Assembly (NCBI GenBank): GCA_947579665.1
Contig: OX388350.1
Coordinates: forward strand, 91,965,152-92,029,151
DNA from: Sympetrum striolatum
Lineage: Eukaryota > Arthropoda > Insecta > Odonata > Libellulidae
Reading direction: 5' to 3'
DNA length: 64,000 nt
Made by a program: the position numbers and the translations under genes. Below the pieces are notes generated by a model that was not told the DNA's origin, did no database searches, and was given only the letters and a program-made list of their open reading frames with translations. Position 1 is the first letter of the stretch; every line of letters starts with the position of its first letter. Below are positions 49,528 to 63,346 of this stretch, one piece after another.

Positions 49528-52500
49528 GTTAGAAATGCTTTTAAATTAATTCTCTGCGAGCCTCCATAAGGCTTATTGCAGAGGTGTGAAACACTCAACT
49601 ACCTAAATACTTTACATATTTGTGCACCTTATACTATAAGATGATAGCAATATAGGCCATCTGTCCTCGTTATAATCTTGCAATAATCTTTTTACCATCT
49701 GGTTGAGAAAATCACGATCGTTGAGAATAGGGATCATGTCGTCGCGTATTTCATCATGTAAATCACAGGTATGGAATATATCTAATAATTATTGTCGTTT
49801 CATAGTTATATTCTTAAAAGATCATTTGGACTCACTGCTTCTAAGCAAGTAATAAGTATTCTCTTAACGAACCACTTTATATTTTACGCTCAAAAATTTC
49901 TTTTGGATAATGAATTCAAAAGGACCAGTAGTGCAGAGTCAAGTCAAGCGCAAAAAGAATTGAATAATATGCTTGAAAATATTTAATACCTTTTATTTAA
50001 ACCTTCTCCGTTAAAAATTTAAAATGCTAAAACGATTAAGAGTTTAAACATTGGAAAAGGATATGAGCCAACAATTTTAGGCTGTTACAACTCCACTCTT
50101 AATGTTTGCATGTAAACGATCATGCATGAATAATACATTTAAATCTATTACTAAGGGTTTCTGTGGCAAGTTCTCTTTTTGGTGCTACGTCTGCTTTCAG
50201 TGTTTTTGTCTACATAACGGTTAATCGGTACCATTCATACAGTCCTTCTCAAGGAAACAAAGGGAGCTTCTCTGTGGGGGTGAGAGAGGAAAGAGAAAGG
50301 GTCTTTAATGGAGCGGTCACAGGTTACTTCTGTCTCCAGTCCATCTAATAGTCGGGGCATCTTTTAGAGTTGAGAGAGAGAATTGCTTGAAAATGCCATT
50401 CTTAGATGTGGACGGTGATATAAGGATAAGTTCGTCGATGAAGGAAAATGAATGAGGTACTTCATGGAGACAATTCTAGGAAAATAAACATTGGGGATAT
50501 GGAAAATTTTATGCTTACTAAGAAAAGAATGTTGATTTTCTTCAACTCTAAGGCATACATCTAAAAAATATGAAGATAATGTGGTAAGCAGGCTTAGAAG
50601 TGATGTGTACAGATCCTGGGATGTTGGCTATTTATAAGATTGAGAAAATGGTTCAATTATAAGATTGAGAATGCGATTTTTAGCTGTTTTAAGACTAAAT
50701 AAGCAGGTTAGAAGGTAACCGTAAAAATATTTTTTCAATGGTTCAGCCAGAGAGAAGGCAAATCAGATCAACCATTCGAAAAAATTTCGATATTTGTGGC
50801 AGTTTTTTCAAGTTAAATTTTCCTTACCTACTGGATTTGATGTTATGTGAACTTACTTCTAAAACATTCATTTGTATCCAAAATTCATAAACCATTAACA
50901 ATGGACCTATCATAGTTGAAATTATTTATTATCACTGTAAATTTATTTTGCTTCTCAAATTATTGGCATCAAATACATATGGTAGGATATAGTCATGTAT
51001 ATAACAATATGCATACAATGTTCATACATTCATGCATGCAATTAGAGCTTCCACCAGTTAATCCCACATAAATGTCGAGCAATTCACACATTTAAATTTC
51101 TGCACCTTCAAGATATCGTAAATGTCTTCTTTATCTTTAAACCAAGAAGTTTTAAGGAAGAATAGGTGAGGCTTGGAAACCAGCATTAAGATTCAGTGGC
51201 AATAGATTCTCCTGACAATAGGAAATATTTCCCAAGAAGAGAGGCTGTACCCATCTTATTTAAGAGTAATTATGTTTAATAAGTATGAGATGTCAGTATT
51301 TCTATGGCTGTATCTGATAATGGCTGATGGACTAAACTGGCCTCTCATTTAAACATGGAAGGGGAAAATACGAAGCCTAAATTTAATTATTAAATGGCTT
51401 TCCCCGATGTCAGGGCAACTCAGATTGATTACACCTGAAATACCAGTTTTAATAAATTTAATTTTCGTAAAAATATAGCCATAGCTCAGCAACTATAAGA
51501 AACGGCAGAAATAACTAAGGAAAAAGATTCCCAAGTTCTTATATAACATAGTTTCTCCAAGTAACGGCTTCTTCAATCAATTTGACTATAAGGATATTAC
51601 TCAGAGAACTAGGATCAAAGAAAGATCCATGCATTGCGAAGGAAATTGATTACAATCATCGGGAAGGGGTAATCTGAAGATTATTGATATTCTGGGCAGG
51701 CAGACGTTTAGAACTAGTTCCCCTTAATGGATAAAAGAAAGTTTACCTAAATATTGTGACCAGGTGTAATCGTTAAAATTACCTAAGCTATGCATATAAC
51801 TTTATCATTGAGAATCTTCAAGGAATCTGAGAAGATCCCACAAATGCTTTAGACAGTCTCCCAGACTGCCCATGTCTCGAACCGTCAATGCTTTCAGGAG
51901 TAGAATTAAACATATATTAACCATAGAAAGATCACTCCCATAGAAATGTAAGCTTTGGAAAATTCTAATTCCAATATTACGTTCTCAAAGTTTACATTCA
52001 TCTTTTCAGGCTTTTTCTTCGCTATTTCTTCTAACCAACGAATTTCATAAACCCTCGGGATTTCCTTAGAAATCAATCAAAAACAAAACTGGAAAATTTA
52101 AGAAATAGCTATTTCCATAAACTAGCGTTCCTTTGGTTCTTTTTCAGTACTATCATTGGATGTATAGTGTTTTCAATTCTTTTATTCTATTAAATTATAG
52201 ACACAGTTATTAGTTTCGTAGATTTTAAGAACCTTTAAAATTAATATTAAAAAAAAGCACCATCAAGACCAAAAGCAAGTCAATACATTTTTTCTCTCAG
52301 TGTTGTTGATAGCCAAAACATTAAACTCATCTTGATTCTCTGATAAAATTTGCTTGTCAATCTCACCTGGTTTATTAAATGCAAAATAAGGGTGTCACTT
52401 AAATTCATATTTTAAACACAATTATAATCGTCATTACTGTAACACACATGCAATTACTTGCCCATCTTGCATCGAGTACTAATAAGTCATAACTCTAGCT

Positions 52501-53250
52501 AAGCCAAGTTTGGTTAGACGTCAATTTACCCATTGTCATGCTAAATTCTAAATTCTATGGTTTGAGGTCTTATAATTTTTTATGACTAATAATTAAAAGA
52601 TGATCTTCTTAAAATACTGAGAACTTCGAAATAAATAAATTCGAATACTCTCAGGAGTCGATTGGTGGATCAGTAAATTGCTAAAATTACGAGAGGAGTA
52701 ACTTATGAGAAATAAAATTTTGAGAATTTAACCAAACGGATGTCTACCGCTGGCCTTTTATTACAGTATTTACTGGAAGCCATTACTTTGAAACAATAAG
52801 GAATCCATTGATCCAATTTTTAGGACAGTGGTTTTATCAAGTGACTTATGATGATTTATATTCAATCCACATCAGATAAACAGTGAGATCTCGTAAATTA
52901 TAGGCTAAAGAACATAAAAAAATTCTAATCTAATGCTCTGGCACCCCACTTTATAAAAAATTTATGCATCTGAGGAATTTCATTTTCTTGTCCTATATTT
53001 TGCTCTCTTTCAATTACTTCCCTTTGTACTATCTTCGTCCATCTACTCTTTGGAAATGGCACACAATGGTTTCCATTTCCTTGTGTTATTCTGCCATAAA
53101 AAAATGTTCACATGCCCCCTTTTGAGACTGCTTCAACTGTTAGAAAGGATTATAACATTTTAGGGTTAATTTCGTAATTTATCTGCGATTTGATTTGCTT
53201 GCTGTGATTGGCGATTAGGATTAAGTGGAAAATAACAAAAATTAAAAAAG
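49528..53250. other. Long intronic stretch without recognised features
   Basis: About 3.7 kb of AT-rich sequence with only short open frames. I recognise no repeat family, RNA or exon here. Confidence 0.45.
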
Positions 53251-53493
53251 ATTAGCCGCCTAAACGTAAGATCCTGGTTCAAGTCCCAGTCTTGTGAGAC
53301 TTCCGCTATTTCGTTGAACTTATTGATGATGTTGCAAAGTAGGAGGTTCGAATTAAGACAACATAGAAAGCTTTTTGTGAAGTTTGATGAATTAATAGAG
53401 AATGTACCGAGTTAATGATGCCAAAGATGGTGAAAAACGTAAGAGGGAGCCGATAATGGCTTTAGACTGATTGGACTAGAAGTTCAAAATGGT

Positions 53494-53565
53494 TACTTGG
53501 CTGGGACTCGAACCCAGGTCTCCCACTTTCTGGGCAGGTGTTCTTACCAACTAAACTACCAAGCT
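53494..53565 (-). tRNA. tRNA-like sequence, probably the head of a SINE
   Basis: On the minus strand a 72-base cloverleaf can be drawn. The acceptor AGCTTGG pairs with CCAAGTA (one mismatch, one G-U). U8-A9 are present and the D arm is GTTT/GAAC. The anticodon loop is CCAGAAA (AGA in the anticodon place, but C instead of U at 33). The T arm CTGGG-TTCGAGT-CCCAG is perfect. Both Pol III boxes are present (TAGTTTAGTTGG and GGTTCGAGTCC). The broken acceptor top and C33 argue against a working tRNA and for a tRNA-derived SINE. A second T-arm-like site (GGTTCAAGTCCCAG) lies 200 bases away at 53275. Confidence 0.7.
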
Positions 53566-54069
53566 ACGTCCTTCTGAAAATTATGTTAACAGGGTTTTCT
53601 TCATAGGGACATTCATAAAATTACGAGGATTTTGCCAAAGGGAATATTTGAAAACCAAATAGATATCATACTAATAAGTTTAACAAAGAGATGAAATTCT
53701 AATCCAAGAAAGGTTGAATTATAATCATAAAAGCAGTTGCAATTAATGCAGCATTACTCAAAAATGTAAGGATTTAGAGATTGCAATATTTTCCTGAGCC
53801 ACTTTTTGAAAGCTCATCATTCTTTGGTGTGGAGTGAACAGCGAACATTCAAAATTTTGAGGAAAAGAGTGGGACACAAGAAGTTGTATCAACAGTTAAA
53901 ATAAACAATTAAAAATCAAGTTTTTTTTTACTTAAATCTGAACTTAAAAAAGATCCATGGCTTCTTTCAATCAGTGTAAAAAGTGAGGCAGTTGATGAGC
54001 AATTACTAATATTTATGCTAATCGCTATCAATTTCCAGTGTCATTGATTGTTATAATGTCATTGTAATG

Positions 54070-55180
54070 TGAAAATTATACTCTATTTGATTTAAGTAAG
54101 GCATTTGATTGTGTAGTACATGAAATACTCATTAACAAATTACAATACAATGGTATAAGAGGGAAAGAGCTTGATATCATCAAGTCTTATCTTGTCAAAT
54201 GCTGTCAAACTGTTTATACAAATGGGGAACAGTCTTCAAGCTCTGTTATCACTAACAGAATTCCTCAAGGATCTATTTTGGGACCCCTTCTTTTCTTAAT
54301 AATGATTAATCTGGAAACTAATGTTGGATCTAAAATTTTGATATATGCAAATGATCTTGCAGTGTATACCTCAGGTGATGATTCCAAGATAATGGATCTT
54401 CATATGGCTCTCAATGATACTGCTATTTGGCTCTCTGCCTATAGGTTTTTGCTCAATGAAAATTAAAATAATCTCTTGTCTTTACTCTTAAGGATATTAA
54501 ACAGGATCTGCAGTCTGTGGAACTCCTAGGTTTTCATCTGAACCCCAAACTGTCTTGGCATGCACATACTAAGAGCATCCACAGCAAGAGTTGTTTTCGT
54601 TATAAGAGCCTTGAAATCTAAAGTTCAAAAAGAATATCTGCAGAATATATATTTTGCTTTCTTTCATAGTGTGATACTCTATGGTATTTGTATGTGGGGT
54701 AATAACAAAGGGATTAACAAGATACTGCTGATCCAAAAAAGGCTATGAGACAAGGGCTAAAATTACAGATCACTGTAAGCCAATATTTAGGGCAGAAGGT
54801 ATCATGACAATGATCAAATCTGGATGTATATGAGGTTCTTTTCTTTACCAAAATAAATTTGTCAAAGTTTTAGGTTAGAGGTGATATTCACCTCTGCAAT
54901 ACGAGAAATGCATATAAAATTGATGCACCATTATGTCGACTGTCCAAAAAAGCTGAGCATTACCATATTACTGGTATAAAAATATATAATAAGTTGCCAA
55001 AGGGCTTACAGGCTGAACCAGTTAATAGGTTTAAATCATTTATTTCACCCTGGCTTATCAGAAATCCTTTTTACTCCATTAGGGAGTTCTTTGACGAACT
55101 TATCAATATGTGTTACTTTTATCTTCTTCCTTTTTGACACGGTTCTTCGATATTTTCTGTATTGCTTTTAAAACCAATAA
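54070..55180 (+). pseudogene. LINE reverse transcriptase fragment (Jockey/CR1-like)
   Basis: Starts inside the palm: LFDLSKAFDCVVHEILINKL, then NRIPQGSILGPLLFLIMINL, ILIYANDLAVYT (YADD changed to YAND) and WLSAYRFLLNEN, a stop, ELLGFHLNPKLSWHAHT, and after a frame change VIRALKSKVQKEYLQNIYFA, HSVILYGICMWGNN and KILLIQKRL. Further C-terminal remains reach about 55140, followed by an AATAAAAGATTATTATTA tail. 5'-truncated, many stops. It is a family different from the other three LINEs in the window. Confidence 0.85.
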
Positions 55181-55793
55181 AAGATTATTATTATAATAGT
55201 AAAAAACACTGGAAAGAAGCATAAAAAGACATTGGTGTAGGGAAACAAACCAAGAGAAAGAATTTTACAACTTTATTAAGTTGTATAAGACACAACATAT
55301 CAGGTACACAAAGTACTCCATTAGGAAAATACAATCTAGCTAGAAAAGATCAACAACATATGTACAAGAATAATGTAAGTTTACTGTTTTTTTGCAAATT
55401 CAAAAGAAGGAATACCTGAAGTATACAGAGTGCAATTGAAAATGCATATACCACCTGAAATTCATCAAAAAGAAGTAATAAAAGGAGTTCATCAGGAGGA
55501 AAATATTTCAGCCTTTTAGATTTGTGGTACTTTGTTATTATTTTAAAAGTAAAAACTTCTATTTGTCCGTCCGTACTTCCATCTAAGTTTCATACTTCAT
55601 TTATTGAATTAAACGATTAAAATCTGTTTACTGGGTCCCTTATTTTTTGTACTTTAGTCATAGCCTTACAAAAAATGGATGAAAACATATTTTATAACTT
55701 TGAATCAGTGAAAATTTTCTTGATTAAAGCCCATGTCATATTCTGCATTAGATTAAAGTCGTCTCTGAATCTATGATTTGAAATCAATTTCAG

Positions 55794-55906
55794 GGGTCCT
55801 TTCAGCGTAGTGCGGCGATGTATTCACCGGCAGACGTCACAACAATTCGCTGTGAAAATTGTCGACGTGGCGAAATTTACGTCGAGTCCAGGCCTCAGCA
55901 CTTCCG
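55794..55906 (+). CDS. CASK: CASK (CAKI) coding exon 2
   Basis: 113 bases between an acceptor (AATTTCAG|GG) and a donor (TTCCG|GTAAGC). Joined to exon 1 it gives Arg and then [18 protein letters not shown] followed by [19 protein letters not shown]. This is the kinase glycine loop and the beta-3 lysine (AVKIVD) of the CASK CaM-kinase-like domain; CASK is the unusual kinase of this group that binds ATP without magnesium. The exon ends with one base (G) of the next codon, fitting the expected acidic residue before LKREA in family members. Codon use is GC-richer than the surroundings, as in exon 1. Exon 3 was not found up to 64000. Confidence 0.93.
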
Positions 55907-56775
55907 GTAAGCATCATTATCACTATTATTTATTTATATATGTAGCATACATATGTCCATGTACGCATATTTTAGTCTTCCGCATTGTCAGCACCTTCCA
56001 GAAGTGATCAAAGACATAGTCATTCAAGATATTTGCCTAGCTGTGGACGGTGCCTTTGTTCAGTAGTTCTCTCCAGTCTCGCAAGATTTATTTACATTAT
56101 TTGATTCAATGACCTCTATTTTCTAGCTTAATTCTTCAGTCTCTGCATTGATCGATGCATTATCTTGTTTCCCCTATCATTTTCTCATTCCAGCTTTCTT
56201 CTTAACTTCTTGGGCTCTTATTTGATTCTTATAATTACTCCCCCATGTCTGCCTCAAACACATTGCATTTTTGAACTTTTTATGCAAAGGTCAAAACTAT
56301 GCCATACCATATGCAATATGCAAAACTATGTTATGCCATTTTGCCCATCTCATTCGGTGGATTAATTAAATGACTGAAGAAGCTATGGAATAGTGAAGAA
56401 ATCCAATTTCATTCTAAATCATCATGTACATAGAAATAACAAAATTTACTCATAAAAATAATAAATACTAGCAGTTGCCTACTGCCTGCTCCGCAGGCAG
56501 GTTAGGTCCCTTATGTTTGATGGGGCAAAATCGAAAGGTATTCGAGGCCTTCGTCAAAGATTCCGAAAAAGTAGATAATGTCAGAGACTGCAAAGTCGGG
56601 ACCTCACCCTCAGCAGTGAGATCAACTGATAAAGACTTAACTATGTTAAATGACGTGCAAGCGATAGGTAAGCGGCGTTCGTCATCCCAAAAGAAAACGT
56701 CTCCCACTGCCCTCATTTTCCCTATTTTTTTCAGTTTTTCGCCCGTTTTGCACCTCTAAACTCAACCAAACAATT

Positions 56776-56907
56776 ATATTTCCGGAAGACAAATTTATAA
56801 AAAAATAATAATTAGTGCTTTTTTCATGTCTATTCCAATCGCAACTTTTCCGCACTTTAGCGATCTGAAATTAAAAAAAAAAGTATTTTTCGAACCACCC
56901 TAGTGAG
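56776..56907 (+). mobile_element. Terminal fragment of a hAT-like family (GGGTGG ends)
   Basis: TCCGGAAGACAAATTTATAA through TTTTTCGAACCACCCTA. It matches 60667-60787 nearly base for base and ends with the same terminus (TAGGGTGGTTCG inverted) as the foldback at 16654-18505 (TAGGGTGGATCG). Confidence 0.7.
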
Positions 56908-59788
56908 TATCCTGCCTTCTTCTTTACACACGCTTATTATTTTTCCCCATGATGCTATCGAAGATGATTCTTAAATGACCACATGTTCTTACAAGGCAGA
57001 CAAATCCGTAGTTGGTGAATATGTCTAATGGGGGGTCAGTTAAGAATACCTCAATCATCTATAAAATGTTGTGGAGGCAGAATTTGAGATTCTGTGAGCC
57101 GTAGGAAGACCTGACATTTGAAATGATTGTAAGTAAAATCTTGTTGTGAATTTTTAAATAGTATTATGTGCTGTTGTATGTGAATACTATATATACCTAA
57201 TCATTTTCCTTTGCATATTTTTCGTGGAAAAAAATGAATTCTTGAAGCAACTCGTTCAAGAACCTATTTCCCTGATGAATAGAAAGCGAATCTGCCAAAG
57301 ACATTGATTTTGATGAAATCATTCCTAAATTTGCAGCTTTAAAAGTTAGAAAAGGAATAATATACCGTGTTATTGATTTAAATTCATTTCCATTCTTACA
57401 TGTACGCACTGTATTTGTATATTTGTATATACTATTTTGAAAGTTATATAAACAATAATTCAAATGAAAATTAAAATGTATTAATTTCTTTATGAACACT
57501 AAATGTATAAAACTTAGGGGGTGACGCCATAAACTACCGCATTGGGTGACACCAATGCTAGGTACACCACTGTAACAACCAATGTCATTTCAAATTGATT
57601 ATAAATTGCTCTGGGATTATTTTCAAGAAAAAGAGTTAATGGTATTCTGAGAGTATATCACGCAATATATAATTTCCACATGAATAAGCACAAATGGCAG
57701 GTCTTATTCAGGACAAGTAATTGTGTGCATGTTAGAATCGCAGTTTTGGCAAATTACAGTACAGAGGTCTAAAAGTTTGCCTTGACAGACGAAGAGAGTT
57801 GTCTTCAGCCTCTATATAGTTGCTTCCATTAATAGCATTGTTTTTAATTAAGCTGGAATTTTTCATTCTTGACAAAATTGATTAAAGATCATATTAAAAT
57901 TATATTATCTGATTATTACTTAGTTAACACATTTCTTTGCATACAAAAAAATACACATACATGCATGTATGTTGATAAGATGTGATTAATCAAATTTTTT
58001 TTGCAACTTTGTGAAAACGAACTATTTTAGCATGACAACAATAAATTTTAGTAATATCATAATTAACTTATCTTTGAATTATTATTGAAATTGGTATATA
58101 TAATTGTCGCTAATAAGTATTAGTAGAACTTTGCATCAATAAGAATTAATTCATCACCTATTCTTACCCAATTAAAAGTTTATTTTGAGCATTTGATGCC
58201 TCCATATGTTTAACAGTTGCCCCCAGAAGAATAAGGAGAGAAAAATATACTCAATACCCGGATTATTTATAAAAAATATGATGAGAAGACAACCAGTACT
58301 ACACAACAACAGTTCGCGGACTAATATAATATTCAGCTCAGTAACAAAAATATTATATCATCTATTTTACATAATAATCATTTTATAGATATCTGTCTAC
58401 AACAGTTTAAAATGAAGCAAACTAAAGAGAATTTCTTTTAACTTTAAGGTGTAAAGAGCATATTTAAAAATTAGTCAGACCCCTAATTAACCCCTCCTTT
58501 TAGCATTCCAAAGAGGAAATATATGGACTAATCATAACCCTGTAATATGACTATCCTGCTTATAACACAGTTTTCATTTGTTCCTCTAAAGAGCGTCTCA
58601 ACCAGGTTTTACAGCAAATAATTTTAGTGCGTTAATTCTCTACTACTGACTATTTAAATCTGTTTTGCTGAGAAAAATAATATTAATGTAAAACGAGTAA
58701 AAATTTCACTGATACAATAGGTATTAATCGTTTGCCTTAAGGAAGGTTTTCTCCAAAAATTGCTGGCTGTGACATAAACTTACTTAAAATTACTTTTGTG
58801 CGTTGAGGAATCAGGAGTTTTTCCAGCCACTGATGTTGAGATAGTCAATTTTATCGAGAGAAAACGTGAAAATTGTTGTGCAGAAACCTTGTATTTAAGG
58901 TGCAGTTAGTAGTTGCAAGAATGTATTGCTTTCTCCACAACTCTAACATTAACCAAGATAATTTACCGTATGATTATTAAACATATTCGATTTTTTTACA
59001 TTTTAAATATATCTCACAGCAGCATTTTGGATATGCTAGAATGTTTGATTCACATAGACGAAGAGCGTATCTCTAAATATGTTTGGGCTTAAACGTAAAT
59101 ATATTTTCTTCATTACCATAACCCTTCTTTTATCGTTGACCAAATCTCAAATAATAGTTTTGCAATGATAATCAGTGCCACAGCCAAATATTTATGCTCT
59201 CTTTGGAGAGCACATATTTCAAACACTACGGCTCTCCACCACCAACAACCACACCTCACTGCGTCATGTATTTTCTTTCACCAATCTATTCATCTAATAT
59301 TATTTAGTTCTACCTGAAGCAGTTTTACATTTTACTATAGAATTACACTAAAAAATCCTTATTTCAGAATACATAATTATTCAAAGAAATTTAATTATTA
59401 TTTATTGACAAACGGTCATCTGATAAACAATAACGAAGGAAATTTCTGCTGAAGATAATTTTCCTTGCATTATTATTTATTCAAATTTGCAAAAAGTTAC
59501 ATAAAATACATTGATTTTAGGAAATATTTTGAAGATACAAAAGCCTTGATGAGCAATTTTGAAGTGAACTATCATAGGAATGAGGAAAGAGAACCGTCAT
59601 TTCACCTACAAAAACAGTTAATGTAAAATGGTACGTAATGCAGAATCCTATAGATATTAAGACTGAATCGTGTCCGTCCATCTGTCCTCAAAAAAGGGAT
59701 GTAACACTTTTAGCAAAATCTGAGTCTAAATTCAATCTCCCGCAACGAATTTTAGTGCGCTGGAGGCGGACGGCCTGCACGCACAGAC

Positions 59789-60787
59789 GTGCAAAAATTT
59801 AATTTTATAGATGCTCTCCCATGCCATACACAGGCAGTTGAAAGATGCGTTAAGCTAGTGACCGAAGCTTCAAGTAAAGTATGTGGACACAGTTCCAGAA
59901 ACGGCTATATTACAACCACATTACTGTCACACTCAGAGATGCCAACGTTTTTACACAAATCCGAATTTCGTTGTTTATTGATAGATAAAGACTAGAAAGG
60001 AAGCATAAAGAGAGAGAAAGCAAAATAAATGTGTACATATTGTAAATAACACACCCTACATCGGATGGTTGGTTGGGTAGGGTGTGGGTGGAACTCGAAG
60101 TGCAGCCACGTCCCCGTGGTGAGTTCTGGGTCGTTTTGTAAACAAAATGAGCGAAGATCTGCAACAACAATTGAATATTGAAACAAAAAATTACCAAATA
60201 TTTACCATTAGAAAATTCCTAAATTATCTGATAGGAAACCGCCTCGCCTCTCTGTCCAGGTAGGCTACTCTGCTGTTTTTGACGAAGCTGCGCGACCGAA
60301 TTCCACTTGAATTTCAAAGTTTATATAATATGCTTGGATTTTAAATATATTATTGTTATTATTTATTATCCAATTAGCATTGTAATAGAATTAAACTATA
60401 GCATCTCTAAAGGTCGTATGATTGAAATGTACGAAACTGTCAAACTTTGAAATTTTGCAAAAACTACTAATTTTACTCATTTTGTACTTTGTTGCGCGAC
60501 CGGAAGATATGAAAAAATGTCAAATAAGTCAATACATATTGATTTTACATACTTTTAGTAGTTAATTCATGGTATAGAAACGCAATTAAAACCATCTGAC
60601 GTGTTTAAAAAAATTATGAAAAATTAAGGTTTTTCACAATTTTTTGCTAACTTCGATGGCATTGCGCGACCGGAAGACAAATTTATAAAAATTAATAATT
60701 AGTGCTTTTTTCATGTCTATACCAATTGCAACTTTTCCTCACTATAGCATTCTGAAATTAAAAAAAATTTTTTTTTCGAACCACCCT
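59789..60787 (+). mobile_element. Degraded transposon with protein fragment and GGGTGG terminus
   Basis: A 68-residue frame at 59789-59995 (LPCHTQAVERCVKLVTEASS) resembles a segment I recall from repeated uncharacterised arthropod proteins. It is followed by non-coding sequence with the direct repeat TTGCGCGACCGGAAG (60289, 60492, 60662) and ends CGAACCACCCTA at about 60787. The left end is not clear. I infer, but cannot prove, that the protein fragment and the terminus belong together. Confidence 0.5.
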
Positions 60788-63346
60788 AATACTCACCCTA
60801 GTTATGTTTGCTCATACTAAGAATAAGATGGGTATTGGAAGAATACCAGTATAACTCTTGAGATATTTTAAAGTACCCTGGGAATTGAAAAATATATCCT
60901 TTCTCTCTGGGTTTCATGTTACCAGCGAGGAAGCAGCGAACGGTTTGTAACAACTGGACAACAACTGAATAGATTTAACCCGAGAGACTTTCTTGAGAAA
61001 TATGTTATCATTACGCAGAAAATTTTGAAGTATTTTGTTCTTTGACAGGTTTTTACCTTACACAGATTCATCTTATAATATATGTTACTGTATGATTAAT
61101 TATATATTATTATTCTTTTTAAGGACAGAAAAAAATAATTTGGGGCCCCTTGTAATTAAGTAATATTGCCTACTGTGTAACACACCTCTGATTGGACCCG
61201 GGGTACTCAACCTCTTTTGGTGCCGGTGCACCCAAGGGCATTTCACAAAGCGAAGCGGATACCGAATAACATTTCCATCCAGGGTGATATTCAGGCCATC
61301 CCTTGTCAATATTTTTACTTTACTAGTTAACCGTAGGCCGTTGTAAAAATACGCTTTTTGGTAAATAAGATCGAGAAAATTACAACGTATATGAATTCAT
61401 CACAGCCTCTCAATGTGTGAAAGTCTTTACCTCCGAAGAAGGTTTGATTACGGAGAATTGATCTGGTATGAAGGTTTTCGCTTCATGAGCACTGTTGTGT
61501 TCCGAAAAGCAGCGTTTAGTCATTGATTACGGGGAATTTGATACCTGATAAGCTGAGTCGAGCTGAATCATTGCATTTGCATAATGAACAAAATATGACA
61601 TAGATCTTGATAATGTGGACAGAGGTGATAAAAGAGATAAAGTTAAGACACACCACCACACTGGATGTTTACGAAGCCCAAGACCAGACAAACCAGGTTT
61701 CTGACTCCCTCCCTGCCGAACCTCCATTATATCCCCACTAGTGCAATTACAAGAAATACTGTGGTAGTAATTAAAAACAATCTTTTTACCGAAGCTTGGC
61801 GGGCAAGGGCAGGGTCGCTTCAGGCAACAGGTTGAGTATTCCGGGTTTAGAATGATACATTGTGTTATCCCCATAGGTACAATGAACAAATTACATTGTA
61901 AAGGTAAAGTTAATAATAGTCATTACATTTATGACAGTGAAAAATAACAGTTTGATGCACTTTTAAAGGCATCAGGTGTCACCCCTATGTCGGTGACACC
62001 CAGGTCCCCCCCTCTGATTCCTCTGGGCTGTTCTGTTAATGGGCGATGTCTCTGGGCTGTTAAAATTTTCCTATCAGCCATGCTATAGGAAGTCTCAACC
62101 TACATAAAAGTGAAATAGCTGTTAATCACTGTTAGTTATTCTGTGTATACCTCAATTAGTTATTGAAGCTTCAGAAATCATCAATCCCGAGGTTTGTGGA
62201 ATTTGAATTTCTTTTCTTGAATAAAAGGTAATAAGGAATAAAAGGTAAGTCTGCTGACCATCTATTCTTAAATCCCTCAATCAATTCTTCTTTGACATTT
62301 TGATGGCAAGCCAAGCTTAGCATAATACGCAATGCAAGCTGATGCCGTTGCTTGATGCAAATTTTTCCAATTTTTTTAATTCTTTACTTTGTTTAGTTTA
62401 ATTTGATTAGTAAATTAAATAATTATGAAAATTTTCTTTGCAAATGTATAGATAAAATGGTAATTGATATATTGCAATGCAAAAAACTAAGATATTCAAC
62501 CTCAACGATAATTGCTAACTATCTAAAAATTTCCTAACAGATTTCAAAGCAAATTTGAATATTCTTTTTTGATTTCATGAACAAAGAACTTTTTTATTAT
62601 AAGAATTATCTTCTTGATGGTTTTTCCCTTCTTTTTTATATCTGGTATTTTTAAATTAATAAATAACAATTCTTGAAAAAGAAAGAATTCTGCATCCTGG
62701 AAAAGTGATTGTTATGAGTATTCTTAGGGTAATATATGGGAAAGTGGCTCATATTCTGCAGGTTGACAATATTCTTGTAGAAGGGTGATTCTTCCACAGA
62801 AGTTTAACAGAGATTCTTAAGAAAAACTGATAGCATCAAAGGCATGTAATACAAATTTGATGCCAACTAAGTTAACTTTGTATCATATCAGAACTGCTGA
62901 TGAAACACCAGTATGTTTTGATATGCCAACATACCTATATCCATGATAGAAGAGCAATTTTAGTATACTAAGGAAAATGAATTGAAATGAAAAACTAAAT
63001 TACCATTAATGTTTTATTACAAACAAATTTTTCTCAAATCTTAAGTACTAAGAATGTAGAATTGTGGCATTTGAGTCATCTTCTGGGAAATACAATGTGA
63101 TCACACTTTGAGGAAAACAATTTTATTTATTAGCGATGCTAAGAAATGTATTCAGGTGTCAATTGCTGGGAGTTATGAGAATGTTTTATGTGGAGTTACT
63201 TCCTAGTTTGGAAACTCCTCATGTCCATATTCTGTTAGGTTAATGAAGTTGTACTTCAGTATTCTGGTACTAGTTGTGGATTTGATGTCGTCATATTTAT
63301 ACCCTTCATCACATCCTTCAAGAATGTTCTCACACTTTGTTCAAAT

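Noticed and set aside
57520..57575. Possible TE end (GGTGACACCAATGCTAGG...CACCACTG) and a similar GGTGTCACCCC near 61975
   Set aside because: Resembles dispersed repeat ends I have seen, but no partner end or duplication is visible, so I did not list it.
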